Both the position numbers and the translations under genes were made by a program. DNA of 64,000 nucleotides. It comes from Agrobacterium albertimagni AOL15 (GTDB taxonomy: Bacteria > Pseudomonadota > Alphaproteobacteria > Rhizobiales > Rhizobiaceae). The notes under the pieces were generated by a model. That model was not told the origin of the DNA. It did not search any database and was given only the letters and a program-made list of their open reading frames with translations. The DNA lies in NCBI RefSeq assembly GCF_000300855.1, contig NZ_ALJF01000002.1:310001-374000 (forward strand), in the 5' to 3' direction. Every line of letters starts with the position of its first letter. Positions within the stretch are counted from its first letter, which is position 1. Below are positions 49,751 through 59,790 of the stretch, piece by piece.

Positions 49751-51534
49751 TAGAAATCTTCCCAACCTTCCTGTACCTTGGCGGCGGCGGCGCCACCTGT
49801 GGCGCGAGCGACACTCGCCATGAGCTTGCGTGCCGGTGATGCAACGGGTGAAGCATCGGGACGCGCTTCCATGACTTTATGCGAAGAGTGTTGCCCAATT
49901 CTAAACTGCGACACCAGTTCGCGCAGTGAAGCCGCCTGTTTTGCAAGACTATGGCTCGCGGCCGTCGATTCTTCGACCATCGCAGCATTCTGCTGCGTAT
50001 TCTGGTCCATCGCGTTGACCGCCTTGTTGATCTCGCAAAGGCCGGTCGACTGTTCGCGCGAGGCCTCGACGATCGCTGCGACATTGGTGTTGATGTCCTT
50101 GACCTCGATGACGATCTGCTCGAGCGCCTTGCCAGTCTCGCCGACCAGCTGGACACCGGTCTTCACCTGATCCGTGGAGGTGCTGATCAGCGCCTTGATT
50201 TCCTTGGCGGCGGTCGCCGAACGCTGCGCCAGTTCACGCACTTCCTGGGCAACCACGGCAAAGCCCTTGCCGGCTTCCCCTGCGCGGGCAGCCTCGACAC
50301 CGGCATTCAGGGCCAGGAGGTTCGTCTGGAAGGCGATGTCGTCGATCACGCCGAGAATGTTGGAGATCTGCTTGGACGAGTTTTCGATCTGGCTCATCGC
50401 CTCGATGGCGTTCCTGACCACGAGCCCCGATCTTTCGGCTCCCTCCTTGGTGCGGGCAACGAGTTTGCCGGCTTCGCTGGCGCGCTTGGAGCTGTCTGCG
50501 ACGGTCTGGGTGATCTGCTCCAGGGCCGCTGCCGTTTCCTCCACCGCTGCAGCCTGCTGTTCGGTTCTCTTGGAAAGGCTGTCGGAGGCTTCGCGGATCT
50601 GCGACGATCCGGACGCGATCGCGTCGGTGTTGCAGCTGACATTCTGCATCGCGGCTGCGACGCGTGCCATGGCGGCATTGAAGTCGGTGCGGATCTGTTC
50701 GAGCGAGGGGATGAAGGGCTTGTCGATCGTCGCCGTCAGGTCACCATGGGCGAGCGCCGTCAAGCCCCTGGCAATTTCGTCGACGGCGTTCACACGGCCG
50801 GTAATGTCGGTTGCGTATTTGACGACCTTGAACACGCGCCCACTGGCATCGAAGATCGGATTGTAGGATGCCTGGATCCAGACGATCTTGCCGCCCTTGC
50901 CGATGCGCTTGAACTCCTCGGAGACGAATTGCCCCGAGGCGAGCGTCTTCCAGAAATCGCGATAGGCATCGCTGCGCGCATAGTCCGCCTCGCAGAACAT
51001 GGAATGATGCTTGCCGGCGATTTCACTCAGCGTATAGCCGAGGGTCGCAAGGAAGTTTTCGTTGGCGGTCAGGATCTCGCCTGTCGGCGTGAACTCGATC
51101 GTTGCCTGGACGCGGGAGATCGCCTCGAGCTTGCCGGCGTCTTCCGCCGCCCGCAGTTTCGCTGCCGTGATGTCGGTCGCAAACTTGACGATTTTCCAGA
51201 GCTTGCCGTTCCTGAAGACGGGATTGTAGGAGGCCTGGATCCAGACTTCGCCCCCGCTCTTCTTCATGCGCTTGTATTCCCGGCTTTCGAACTGGCCGCG
51301 ATTGAGCATCGCCCAGAATTCGCGGTAGTCCGCAGAGGCCGTGTAAGTGGGATCACAGAAGATGCGGTGATGCTTCCCCTTGATCTCCTCCAGACTATAG
51401 CCGAGCGCACGACAGAAATTCTCGTTCGCGGTGATGATGGTGCCGTCCAGCTTGAACTCGATGACGGCCTGCGAGCGACCGAGTGCATCCAGCACCGCCT
51501 TCGACTCCAGCCCAGGAAATGCAATCAGCGCCAT
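49750..51534 (-). CDS. Soluble PAS-PAS methyl-accepting chemotaxis protein
   Basis: The 594-residue receptor lacks transmembrane helices. It has two similar PAS domains (about 15-115 and 135-235: TIITANENFCRALGYSLEEIKGKHHRIFC and EILTANENFLATLGYTLSEIAGKHHSMFC), then a linker and a signalling domain (about 300-540) with the hairpin tip DDIAFQTNLLALNAGVEAARAGEAGKGFAVVAQEVRELAQRSATAA. It ends GWEDF, a pentapeptide of the xWxxF type that tethers CheR or CheB. The domain order resembles BdlA-type soluble receptors. The ligand or cofactor of the PAS domains is not evident. It overlaps cheW. Confidence 0.92.
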   Translation of the reverse strand: MALIAFPGLESKAVLDALGRSQAVIEFKLDGTIITANENFCRALGYSLEEIKGKHHRIFCDPTYTASADYREFWAMLNRGQFESREYKRMKKSGGEVWIQASYNPVFRNGKLWKIVKFATDITAAKLRAAEDAGKLEAISRVQATIEFTPTGEILTANENFLATLGYTLSEIAGKHHSMFCEADYARSDAYRDFWKTLASGQFVSEEFKRIGKGGKIVWIQASYNPIFDASGRVFKVVKYATDITGRVNAVDEIARGLTALAHGDLTATIDKPFIPSLEQIRTDFNAAMARVAAAMQNVSCNTDAIASGSSQIREASDSLSKRTEQQAAAVEETAAALEQITQTVADSSKRASEAGKLVARTKEGAERSGLVVRNAIEAMSQIENSSKQISNILGVIDDIAFQTNLLALNAGVEAARAGEAGKGFAVVAQEVRELAQRSATAAKEIKALISTSTDQVKTGVQLVGETGKALEQIVIEVKDINTNVAAIVEASREQSTGLCEINKAVNAMDQNTQQNAAMVEESTAASHSLAKQAASLRELVSQFRIGQHSSHKVMEARPDASPVASPARKLMASVARATGGAAAAKVQEGWEDF

Positions 51535-51751
51535 ATTGGCCCTCCAGAATGAACTTGCACCGCAGCCGGTGCTCCAGAGCCAATATTAGTCTTGTCGGCT
51601 TAAACAATGGTCAATGTTCAACAACCTGAGCATATGCCCGTGAATGAAATTCAGTCATTTCCCACATTTTTGAGGGGATGAAATCTGACGAATTACAATT
51701 ACGACGCTAAATAGCGCTCACACCTGTATATCCCAATATGCGGGTGTATCT

Positions 51752-52687
51752 TCAGCCGCCTCTCGTCGGGCGATCCAGGATCCGCCGGCCGAAGAGGCTC
51801 GCCGCCAGTTCCACCATGACGCGGGCGCTGCGGCCCCGGTCATCGAGAAACGGGTTGAGTTCGACGAGGTCGAGGGAGGAGACGAGCCCGCTGTCGTGCA
51901 GAAGCTCCATGATCAGATGCGCCTCGCGGAAAGTCGCGCCGCCCGGCACCGTGGTGCCGACGCCGGGTGCAACGTCGGGATCGAGGAAGTCGACATCAAG
52001 GCTCACATGCAGCAGCGCGTCGGCCTGACGCACGTCGGCCAAGATGCGCTTGACGATGCTGCCCATCCCCTCTTCATCGATAGCGCGCATGTCAAAGACA
52101 TTGACGGCATTCTCTGCGATCAGCCGGCGTTCCTCCTCGTCAACCGAACGAATGCCGACCTGGTAAACATGCTGTGGGTCGACGAATGGCCGCTCGCTTG
52201 GCAGGATCGCGGCAAATTCGGCCTGTCCGCAGAAGAAGGCGACGGGCATGCCATGGATGTTACCTGACGGCGAGGTTTCTGGCGCATTGAAGTCCGAATG
52301 GGCATCCAGCCAGAGCACGTAGAGCGGTCGGCCCACCTCACTGGCATAACGCGCCATGCCGGAAACGCTGCCCATCGAGAGGCTGTGATCACCGCCGAGA
52401 AGGATCGGGACGGCGCCGCTGGCCGCTGCCTCGTAGGTGGCGGCTTCGATGGCACGGGTGAAGGCTCCAACAACCGGCAGGTTCTTGGCACGTGGCATAT
52501 CCGCCAGATCCGTTGCCGGCTCCGGTCGAAGATCGCCGCGATCCTCGACGGTATAGCCGAGGTCACGCATGGCCGGACCGATCCCCGCGATGCGATAGGC
52601 CGCAGGCCCCATGGCGCACCCGCCGCGGCCCGATCCCTCTTCGAGCGGTACGCCGATGAGGGCGACAGTTTTCTGTTGATTGGCCAT
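51752..52687 (-). CDS. rocF: Arginase
   Basis: The enzyme hydrolyses arginine to ornithine and urea with a Mn2+ pair. The 311-residue protein has the three ureohydrolase motifs: [12 protein letters not shown] with H101, [10 protein letters not shown] with D128, H130 and D132, and [11 protein letters not shown] near 230. [20 protein letters not shown] follows, as in true arginases rather than agmatinases. GAGAAGGACGAGAC lies upstream of ATG 52687. It is divergent from an Lrp/AsnC regulator, a common arrangement for arginine catabolism in the Rhizobiaceae. Confidence 0.93.
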   Translation of the reverse strand: MANQQKTVALIGVPLEEGSGRGGCAMGPAAYRIAGIGPAMRDLGYTVEDRGDLRPEPATDLADMPRAKNLPVVGAFTRAIEAATYEAAASGAVPILLGGDHSLSMGSVSGMARYASEVGRPLYVLWLDAHSDFNAPETSPSGNIHGMPVAFFCGQAEFAAILPSERPFVDPQHVYQVGIRSVDEEERRLIAENAVNVFDMRAIDEEGMGSIVKRILADVRQADALLHVSLDVDFLDPDVAPGVGTTVPGGATFREAHLIMELLHDSGLVSSLDLVELNPFLDDRGRSARVMVELAASLFGRRILDRPTRGG

Positions 52688-52772
52688 GTCTCGTCCTTCT
52701 CTTCACTGACCCGCATGATCGGGCAAAGCGACGTTCTCAAAAAGGTGGAACTTCGTCACAAAGCGCTATAGT

Positions 52773-52787
52773 TTGCGCAGATCGCAA
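52773..52787. promoter_or_regulatory. Candidate Lrp-type operator between rocF and the Lrp gene
   Basis: TTGCGCAGATCGCAA is a perfect inverted repeat (TTGCG-CAGAT-CGCAA) in the 123-base divergent gap, 24 bases from the Lrp start. Lrp-family proteins bind 15-base partly palindromic sites. It could control both genes. Confidence 0.5.
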
Positions 52788-52810
52788 CCGTGATGTGACA
52801 GTTTGTAAAA

Positions 52811-53236
52811 ATGGACGACCTCGATCGCACCATCCTCGGCGCATTACGCCAGAACGCCCGCCTACCGGTTGCCTCGCTTGCGGCGATGACCGGGGCGTCG
52901 CGCGCGACGATTTCGGCCCGTATCGACCGGCTGGTGGCGAACGGCACGATTGCGGCCTTCACCATCCTGACCGGCAGCGAGATCCAGCCCAGCGGTGTCA
53001 GGGCGATCATCATGATCGAGGTCGTCGGGAAGTTTCACGACCGGGTGGCCCATCAGCTGCGCGGCATGCCCCAGGTACGATCCCTGCACAGCACCAATGG
53101 CAAGTGGGATTTCATTGCCGAGCTGGAGGAGCGGGATCTCGCGAGTTTCGACGAAACGTTGCGCCGGATCCGGTTGATCGAGGGGATCAACTTCACGGAG
53201 ACCAATATTCTCCTGAAGACCAGCAAGGTCGCCTGA
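52811..53236 (+). CDS. Lrp/AsnC-family regulator
   Basis: The 141-residue protein has the AsnC helix-turn-helix at about 1-55 (MDDLDRTILGALRQNARLPVASLAAMTGASRATISARIDRLVANGTI). The RAM-type ligand-binding domain follows (VRAIIMIEVVGKFHDRVAHQLRGMPQVRSLHSTNGKWDFIAELEERDLASFDETLRRIRLIEGINFTETNILL). It is likely an arginine- or ornithine-responsive activator of the divergent arginase gene, based on position. Length and domain order are typical. Confidence 0.92.
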   Translation: MDDLDRTILGALRQNARLPVASLAAMTGASRATISARIDRLVANGTIAAFTILTGSEIQPSGVRAIIMIEVVGKFHDRVAHQLRGMPQVRSLHSTNGKWDFIAELEERDLASFDETLRRIRLIEGINFTETNILLKTSKVA

Positions 53237-53259
53237 TCTTATACGCCATCGGCGACCGC

Positions 53260-56200
53260 TCAGTATTCCCTCTCGTAGAAGATGCCGCCGCCCGCACCGT
53301 CTCCACCGGCTTCGCCTTTCAGCTTCAATCCCCGGCCGATATCCAGGTTGATTGTTGCCCTCGTCTCGCCGGCACCGCTCTGCTCCAGTTCGATATAGGT
53401 CCGGTCGTTCAGATATTTCCCGGCACTAATACTGGTGCCCCCGGTTTCGTCGGTCGAGATATCGAGATCATCGATGCCGAGTGTGCTGCGCAGGGACTGG
53501 AAGAGCGATGTGCCCTGTCCGCCGGCCAGTTGCGCAGCGGCATCGGCCAGCTGGGCGATCTGCAGCGGCGAGAGGCGCGACAGCGACTGACCGAAAATCA
53601 GCTGGGCCAGGATCTCGTCCTGGGGCAGCGAAGGGGTCGAGGTGAAGGTCACCTGCGGATTGCTGGCAAGCCCTGTCAGCAAAATGACGATGGTTGCGTT
53701 GCCGGAGGTGGTGGTCGCCTCGAGGTCGAGCAGTGGCACGAGATCGCCACCAAAGGTGATCGTGGCGCGGGTGATGTCCAGCCGCTTGGTCAGGATCTGC
53801 ATGCGGCCGCGCCTGAGTTCGAATGCGCCCGAGACCACCGGTGCGGCAGCGCTGCCGGTCAGGCGAATCGTCCCGCCCAGTTCCGCATCGATGCCTCGGC
53901 CCCGAATGAAGGTCTGCGACGGCGAAGAGATCGTCAGGTCGAGCGCAATGGGTGCGCCGGCGGAACGGCCTTCGGCCGGCGCCTGCTCGCGTTGTTGCCT
54001 GAGGATTGCCGGCGGGGCGTGGCGGTGTTCGATGTCCAGCGCCTGGAGGCTGGCAGGGCGGCTCTCCTGGAGTGTGACCGATGTGCGCGAAAGGTTGATG
54101 GTGCCGCCCAGCGTCGGGCCGTTCAGCAGTTGCCCTGTCAGGGTAAGCCGGCCATCCGCCGTGCTGGTCACCGTAGTGCCGTCAACATAGACGGCCTGGT
54201 CGAGGTTGATCGTGAGGTCCGCGGGCAGGCCCGGATTTGCGATGTCGATGAAACCGCTTGCCGATACCCGTCCGCCGGTCGCGAGGTTTCCGGTGAGGCT
54301 GCCGATCTCGGCGCGCGTGCCGGTGAGGTTCACTGTCGTTGCAATCTGTTCGATCGCAAGGTTGCGTCTCACGTCGACGATACGGGCGCCGCTGGTCGAT
54401 ACGGTACCGGTGATGTTCGGCTGTGCGCCGGTTCCGCCAATCGTGAGGTTGACGCTTGCATTGCCCTCGGCGACGAAACCCTGCGCACCCAGCTGGCTAT
54501 TGGCTGCGGAAAGCGGCACGTCGCCCTGGACCCGGATGTCGAGACCGGGACCATTCTGCAGTGATACGGTGCCGCCAGCCGCGAGGCCGATACCGGCCCC
54601 ACTAACGCGGCTGTCCAGAGTCAGGTTCTGGTTCTCGAACCGGCCGTTTGCCGTGATGCCGAGCGGAGGCACTCCGGCGCCCCGGGTCTGGGCGATCGCC
54701 GCGTTCTGCCAGTCGAGGCGGTAGTCCGCAATCGGCGCTGCGGTCGTGCCACGCACCGTGACCGTGCCGGAAATCGTGCCTTCCGGGGCGATCTCGGGGG
54801 CAAGCGTTGCGGCGAGCGAGGCGGGAAGGGCGGTGATGTCGGCTGCAAGATCAAGCCTCTCGCCCACGGTGCCGGAAAGGGCAATCCGGCCCGAACCCGC
54901 GGAAATGACGGTCTCGGCGATCAAGACCTGCCCGTCCGCGACGCGAACCGAGGTGGGAGACGCCAGGGCGAGCGCGATGCCGCGTGGCGCGGCGCTCAAT
55001 TCGTCAATGGCGACCGCCAGGCCTGCGTCATCCTGGTTCAGCGCGCCCCGAAGACGAACCGGAGCATTGTCGTAGCGCCCGGTGACGTCGAAATCCGTAT
55101 CCCTGCCCGATCGCGTGAAGCCGAGCGTCACCGCCTCCAGCCGGTTTGCGCCGGAAGCGACGCTCGCTGCGCGCACTGTGCCTTCAACCGCAAGGGCCGC
55201 GGCGTCGGGCAGTCTGAGATCGATGGTCGGCTCTGCAATCGTCAGAGCGCCTTGCCGGATGGCATTGCCGGAGGCGCGAATGTCCGCCGCGAGCCGACCC
55301 TCGCGAGAGGCGAGCGTCACCTCTCCTTTGAGGTCGCCCGCTACGGTCTGACCGGCAAGTGCGGCAAGCAGGCTCAGATCCGGAAAGTCGAACGCGACGT
55401 CGCCGCTCGGTAGCATGTCCGGCCCGAGATCGAGCGCACCCGTCAGCCGGTTCGGGCCGATGGCAAGATCGAGCGCATTGACCCGCGTCAGGCCATCTGC
55501 ACTGACGACCTGCGCCTTCGCATCGACCGGCTTCCCATCGATCTGGCCGCGTGCGGTCAGGTTGGCGGACGGCGCCTGGCGATTTGCCACGCCGTCGAGC
55601 TGGAGCGTCAGATCGTCGATGCGATAACCGGCGGCCTGGCCCTCCTCGACCACAAGGGTGACGGACGCCTCGAGCGCATCGAGTGGGCCGGATGCCGAGA
55701 GGTTGAAGGAGGCGGGCGCCTCAAGTCGTTCGACGAAAAGCCCGATGTCCCGAAGCTGACCGGTCAGGTCGGTGGCGATCATACCGTCCTGATCGAGGGA
55801 GAGGGAGCCTTCGGCTTGGGCGATGTCGCTCGCAAGGACGATCTCCCGCAGCGCTACCGCGCCCGGTGCGACGAAATCGACCCGGGCCGACAGGTCGACG
55901 GGTCCGTTGAGCCGGCTCGAAAGTGCGGGAGGCAGCATGTCGGGTTCGGCCCGAACGGCGAGACGCCCGGAGAAACCGTTGTCGGCGAGCGTGTATTCGC
56001 CGGAGCCTTGCAGATCTAGACCATTGCTATCGAAGACCAGCTGCTCGAAGGCGATCGTTTCCGGCGTCACGGTCAGCGGCGCTATCAGTGTCAGCGGACC
56101 CCTGACATAAGGCCGGATGGACTCGTCGCGGATATCTGTTCCCTGGACCGATGCCTGAAGGTTGACCGGTCCCGCACGGTTTGCAAGGTCGAAGCTGTCA

Positions 56201-57423
56201 CTGGCGGCAGAAAGTGTCAGATCCGTGAAGCTGCCCTGGGGAACGGTGATTTCGGCGAGATCGGCGCGCAGCGACAGGCTTGCGGCCGGTGCCTGTCCCG
56301 TTACGGCAAGATCGAGGCTCCGCAGCCTCACACTGCCGGTGAAATCCGGTGACTGCGAGGTGATGCCGACGGGTTCACCGGTCGCACGGGCCGTCAGCCT
56401 GAGATCGTTCTGACCGTTCGGATCGTAGAGACCGGCGGCCTCGACTTCGGCCGAAGCCGTTGCAAACTGGCCGCGCTCGATGGCAACCGATCCGTCTGCA
56501 CCCAGTCGGGCCGCGACATCGATCGACGTTTCCCCGGCCATGACATCACGCAGTTCCGGCGGAACCAGCCCTGAAAAGAGCCCGCCGCCATTTGCGGTCA
56601 GTGTTCGCATTCCGTCCTGGGCGAGCTTGTGGGTGACATCGACCGTGATCGTCCGCTCGCCGTCGAGCGATGCCATGACTTCGCCTGCCCAATCATCGAG
56701 CGGTCCGTCGCCGTCCACCTTGATCGCCAATGCCGGGAGACCGGACAGTTGCAGCCTTTCGCCGAGAAGACCTGCCGCCGGCTCCTGATAGTCCAGGTTG
56801 ATGCGCAGCTGGTTGTCGTTCGGCGCATAGAGCAGGTCGACCACGGCATTGTTGCCGGGATCGTCGAGCCGTGTGGCCGTCAGCCGGCTTGCGATCGTTT
56901 CGCCAACAATCGTCAATGATCCCTGTGCCGACAGGGCGAAGTCGCGTTCAGCGAGGGCCGCCCCGATTTCGATGGAGGGCAAGTCGACGGAGGCGACATC
57001 GATCTCGATCGGCAACGAGAACGGCTCGTCCGATTGCGGCTCCGCAGATGGAAGCGGTGCGCGTTCGACACTCACCTGGCGCGCCGTGATGCGTTCGGCC
57101 GTAAACCGCTTGCGGATGAGGTCGCGCGGTGTCCAGTCGAGTGAAAGATCATCTACTGTCGCGTAGACGCCCTGGCTGTCTGCTATCGTGATGCGATCGA
57201 CGGAAAACTTGCTGCTGAGCAAAGGTCCGGTGCCGGTCAAGGTAATCTGCTGATTGTCGGTCGAGATGAGCCTAGCGATCTGGTCGGCGAGAAACTGGCT
57301 TCCCGTGCGCGAAAAGCCGCCGACGAGAATGACCACCACGAAGAGGGCGATCAGCGCAGCCACCAGGCCGCCCAGAAGGCGAATCGTCCAGGTCAGGATG
57401 CGCTTCAACCAGATCATGTTCAC
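53260..57423 (-). CDS. tamB: Translocation and assembly module subunit TamB
   Basis: TamB spans the periplasm and, with TamA, inserts certain outer-membrane proteins and moves lipids. The 1387-residue protein has an N-terminal membrane anchor (LLGGLVAALIALFVVVILVGG), then a long run of beta-strand repeats, and a C-terminal DUF490 domain (about 1010-1387, including PLLDLEATTTSGNATIVILLTGLASNPQVTFTSTPSLPQDEILAQLIFGQS). GTG 57423 has AGGA five bases upstream, and an ATG two codons later is an alternative. It begins 20 bases after tamA, as expected for a two-gene operon. Confidence 0.93.
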   Translation of the reverse strand: MNMIWLKRILTWTIRLLGGLVAALIALFVVVILVGGFSRTGSQFLADQIARLISTDNQQITLTGTGPLLSSKFSVDRITIADSQGVYATVDDLSLDWTPRDLIRKRFTAERITARQVSVERAPLPSAEPQSDEPFSLPIEIDVASVDLPSIEIGAALAERDFALSAQGSLTIVGETIASRLTATRLDDPGNNAVVDLLYAPNDNQLRINLDYQEPAAGLLGERLQLSGLPALAIKVDGDGPLDDWAGEVMASLDGERTITVDVTHKLAQDGMRTLTANGGGLFSGLVPPELRDVMAGETSIDVAARLGADGSVAIERGQFATASAEVEAAGLYDPNGQNDLRLTARATGEPVGITSQSPDFTGSVRLRSLDLAVTGQAPAASLSLRADLAEITVPQGSFTDLTLSAASDSFDLANRAGPVNLQASVQGTDIRDESIRPYVRGPLTLIAPLTVTPETIAFEQLVFDSNGLDLQGSGEYTLADNGFSGRLAVRAEPDMLPPALSSRLNGPVDLSARVDFVAPGAVALREIVLASDIAQAEGSLSLDQDGMIATDLTGQLRDIGLFVERLEAPASFNLSASGPLDALEASVTLVVEEGQAAGYRIDDLTLQLDGVANRQAPSANLTARGQIDGKPVDAKAQVVSADGLTRVNALDLAIGPNRLTGALDLGPDMLPSGDVAFDFPDLSLLAALAGQTVAGDLKGEVTLASREGRLAADIRASGNAIRQGALTIAEPTIDLRLPDAAALAVEGTVRAASVASGANRLEAVTLGFTRSGRDTDFDVTGRYDNAPVRLRGALNQDDAGLAVAIDELSAAPRGIALALASPTSVRVADGQVLIAETVISAGSGRIALSGTVGERLDLAADITALPASLAATLAPEIAPEGTISGTVTVRGTTAAPIADYRLDWQNAAIAQTRGAGVPPLGITANGRFENQNLTLDSRVSGAGIGLAAGGTVSLQNGPGLDIRVQGDVPLSAANSQLGAQGFVAEGNASVNLTIGGTGAQPNITGTVSTSGARIVDVRRNLAIEQIATTVNLTGTRAEIGSLTGNLATGGRVSASGFIDIANPGLPADLTINLDQAVYVDGTTVTSTADGRLTLTGQLLNGPTLGGTINLSRTSVTLQESRPASLQALDIEHRHAPPAILRQQREQAPAEGRSAGAPIALDLTISSPSQTFIRGRGIDAELGGTIRLTGSAAAPVVSGAFELRRGRMQILTKRLDITRATITFGGDLVPLLDLEATTTSGNATIVILLTGLASNPQVTFTSTPSLPQDEILAQLIFGQSLSRLSPLQIAQLADAAAQLAGGQGTSLFQSLRSTLGIDDLDISTDETGGTSISAGKYLNDRTYIELEQSGAGETRATINLDIGRGLKLKGEAGGDGAGGGIFYEREY

Positions 57424-57443
57424 TATTGTCCTGTCTCGCCCGG

Positions 57444-59378
57444 TCAGAAGCTCTGGCCGATGCCGGCATAGATTGCATAACGGCTGCCGCCGTCATACGG
57501 GTCCAGAGGAACCGCTACATCAAGCCGCAAAGGACCGAAGGGGGTCATGTATCGCAGACCGACCCCTGCGCCCATCTTGATATCGGAGAAATCAGGCACG
57601 GTGGTGTCGGTGACCGTGCCGATGTCGAAAAAGGGCACGATGCCGATCGTATCGGTCACACCGATACGGGCTTCGAGATTGGCCGTGACATAGGATCGGC
57701 CGCCGGTGCCCTCGTCGGCGGCGGTCTTCGGGGTGATTTCCTGGAAGGAATAGCCGCGGACCGAGCCACCGCCACCGGCGAAGAAGCGTCGGGTCGCTGG
57801 AATGGCCGAGAGATCGCCACCGCCAACCAGCGTGCCCGCGTTCAGACGACCGGCGAGGACGAAGCGGTCTTCTTCGCCAAAGCCGAGATAGGCCGAGATC
57901 GAACCCTCGAGCGAGGTGAAGAAGGTCTGGCCGAAGAAATCGTAGCTCGGTGTCAGCGAGATCGTGCCGTAATGACCCTCGGTGGCGTTCAGCCGGTTGT
58001 CGCGGGTGTCCCTGATGTAGCCGAGCGGCACGCCGAAGGTCAGGTACTCGTTGTCGTCGCCGAAGGCATCGTCGATGCTGTCATAGGCAAGGGAGACGCC
58101 GGCATTGACGATGTCGGTATCGGTGAGTTCATAGGCATAGGATACCTTGCCCGTCACCGTTGCAGCGTCGTAATAGTCGGTCTTGAGCGTGCTGCCCTTG
58201 ATGCTGGCCTCAAGCGTGCCCGAGGGGACGAAGGCGCCCGGCTTTATGAAAGTGATGCCGGCCGTGTAGTCGAGCGAGGTGACGTCGCTGACGTCCTTCA
58301 ATTCTCCAAGCCCGCGCACCGCGCCTTCGATCCTCAGCGATTCCGCCTGGCCGAACAGATTGCGGTGGCCCCAATAGCCCTCGATGCCGCCACCGTCGAG
58401 CGAGGAATAGCTCGCTCCGATGCCGAAATAGCGATGCTTGCCCTCCGAGACGGTGATGCCGATCGGCAGGGATCCGCTCGGATCCAGTCCTTCCGCCTCG
58501 TTGATGGTCGCAGACGAGAAGACGCCGAGTGTGCGCAACCGCTCGCCTGCCTTGCGCAACTGTTCGGGCGAATAGGTCTGGCCCGGCCTCAGTCTCGAAT
58601 AGTAGGCGATGAAGTCCGAATCGACTGTCCGAGCGCCCTTGACCGTGACGGCGCCAAGCGGCGCGACGGGCCCTGCGTCAACGGCGATCGTTACATCGAC
58701 GGTATTTGTCTGGTGGTCGGCGACCACCTGACGGCGGGTCACGTTCGTCAGGGGCCTGCCTTCTTCTTTCAGGCGCTCTGCCATCTGTTCGGCTGCGCGC
58801 AGAATGACCAACGAGCCCGCATTGCCTCCGGGCACCAGATCGAATTCTGTGGGGTCGAGACGCGCCGCATCGCCTTCGAGGCTGATATCCCCCAGTTCAA
58901 AGGTCGGACCAGGCTGCACGGAGATGGCGATGGGAACGGGGCGTGAGCGGTCGAAGACGGGGTTCGGCGGCAGAGTGTCGATGTCGCGACCGTCGATCGT
59001 CACGGTGACGATGCCGCCATAGAGCGCGTTTTCATAGAGTGTCGCGATCAGACGATCGCGATCGTCGCGGGCCTTGATGACGAGGCCGAGATCGCCGGAT
59101 ACGGGCTGATCTTCGTCAGCCACCAGCAACGACGTGCGTTCAAGTGCTTTCTTCACGCCGCGATCGGCGTCGCCGGTCTCGAGGACAATGCTGTAATCGA
59201 CGGGATCAATGATGTCGCGGTCGGCTTCGTCGCTACCGAAAAGACGAATCCCGAACAACTCGAAGGCGTAGGCCTGCGAGGTTATGCTGACGGACAGGGG
59301 GCTCGCGACGCTCAGTAACAGCCCGAGCCGGAACGCATGACTAAATTTCGGCAATGTCCATCCACTCGGTCTCGGCAT
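57444..59378 (-). CDS. tamA: Outer-membrane assembly protein TamA (BamA/Omp85 family)
   Basis: The 644-residue protein has a signal peptide (cleavage near SQAYA-FELF), three POTRA-like domains in the N-terminal half (about 40-310, with LEGDAARLDPTEFDLVPGGNAGSLVILRAAEQMAERLKEEGRP and TVKGARTVDSDFIAYYSRLRPGQTYSPEQLRKAGERLRTLGVF), and an Omp85 barrel. The barrel carries FAGGGGSVRGYSFQEI, the conserved (V/I)RG(Y/F) of loop 6, and it ends in a C-terminal phenylalanine (YAGIGQSF) as a beta-signal. It works with TamB, encoded downstream. Confidence 0.93.
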   Translation of the reverse strand: MPRPSGWTLPKFSHAFRLGLLLSVASPLSVSITSQAYAFELFGIRLFGSDEADRDIIDPVDYSIVLETGDADRGVKKALERTSLLVADEDQPVSGDLGLVIKARDDRDRLIATLYENALYGGIVTVTIDGRDIDTLPPNPVFDRSRPVPIAISVQPGPTFELGDISLEGDAARLDPTEFDLVPGGNAGSLVILRAAEQMAERLKEEGRPLTNVTRRQVVADHQTNTVDVTIAVDAGPVAPLGAVTVKGARTVDSDFIAYYSRLRPGQTYSPEQLRKAGERLRTLGVFSSATINEAEGLDPSGSLPIGITVSEGKHRYFGIGASYSSLDGGGIEGYWGHRNLFGQAESLRIEGAVRGLGELKDVSDVTSLDYTAGITFIKPGAFVPSGTLEASIKGSTLKTDYYDAATVTGKVSYAYELTDTDIVNAGVSLAYDSIDDAFGDDNEYLTFGVPLGYIRDTRDNRLNATEGHYGTISLTPSYDFFGQTFFTSLEGSISAYLGFGEEDRFVLAGRLNAGTLVGGGDLSAIPATRRFFAGGGGSVRGYSFQEITPKTAADEGTGGRSYVTANLEARIGVTDTIGIVPFFDIGTVTDTTVPDFSDIKMGAGVGLRYMTPFGPLRLDVAVPLDPYDGGSRYAIYAGIGQSF

Positions 59379-59473
59379 GTCGCTTTCATCGCGATCCCTC
59401 AGGCACTCCCCACCCGCCGGACAACTTAGGCGGAAATGCGCCTCATAGCATACCCCCTTTTTAAGCGCTTATG

Positions 59474-59503
59474 AAAAAAGGCGGGAAGTGTTGTCTTCCC
59501 GCC
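59474..59503 (-). terminator. Rho-independent terminator of the glycine-zipper lipoprotein gene
   Basis: On the minus strand, GGCGGGAAG and CTTCCCGCC form a nine-base-pair stem with a six-base loop, followed by six T. It lies 24 bases after the lipoprotein stop and separates it from tamA. Confidence 0.85.
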
Positions 59504-59526
59504 CTGTCTCGTTTGCGGCCGTTGCC

Positions 59527-59790
59527 TCAGTAGCTGCGCGGGCAGGCGTCGATGTAGCGGTTGCCGTAGCGGTCGCGGTAATAGCACTGGCCCGGCTGCT
59601 CCGAAACGCGGCCAATCACGGCACCTGCAACGCCGCCGATGGCCGCGCCGACGGCGGCACCCCGGACGTTGCCCGTGGCGATACCACCAATGATTGCACC
59701 GGAGGCAGCGCCGATGCCGGCACCTCGTTCCGTCTGGGTGCAGCCAGCGACCGAAAGGCCGACCAGCATCAGCACAAGAGCTTTCTTCAT
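59527..59790 (-). CDS. Glycine-zipper lipoprotein
   Basis: The 87-residue product MKKALVLMLVGLSVAGCTQT has a lipobox (SVAGC) and Cys17 as acylated residue. A glycine zipper follows (GAGIGAASGAIIGGIATGNVRGAAVGAAIGGVAGAVIG), like the SmpA/17 kDa surface-antigen class. The C-terminal tail has two cysteines (GQCYYRDRYGNRYIDACPRSY). I start at ATG 59790, eight bases after GGAG; an ATG two codons earlier lies right on the ribosome binding site. Its role may be in outer-membrane integrity, but this is not established. Confidence 0.85.
   Translation of the reverse strand: MKKALVLMLVGLSVAGCTQTERGAGIGAASGAIIGGIATGNVRGAAVGAAIGGVAGAVIGRVSEQPGQCYYRDRYGNRYIDACPRSY

Noticed and set aside
49951..51552. A 533-codon plus-strand frame over the chemoreceptor
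   Set aside because: Antisense to a full PAS-PAS-MCP protein whose domains and C-terminal pentapeptide are clear.
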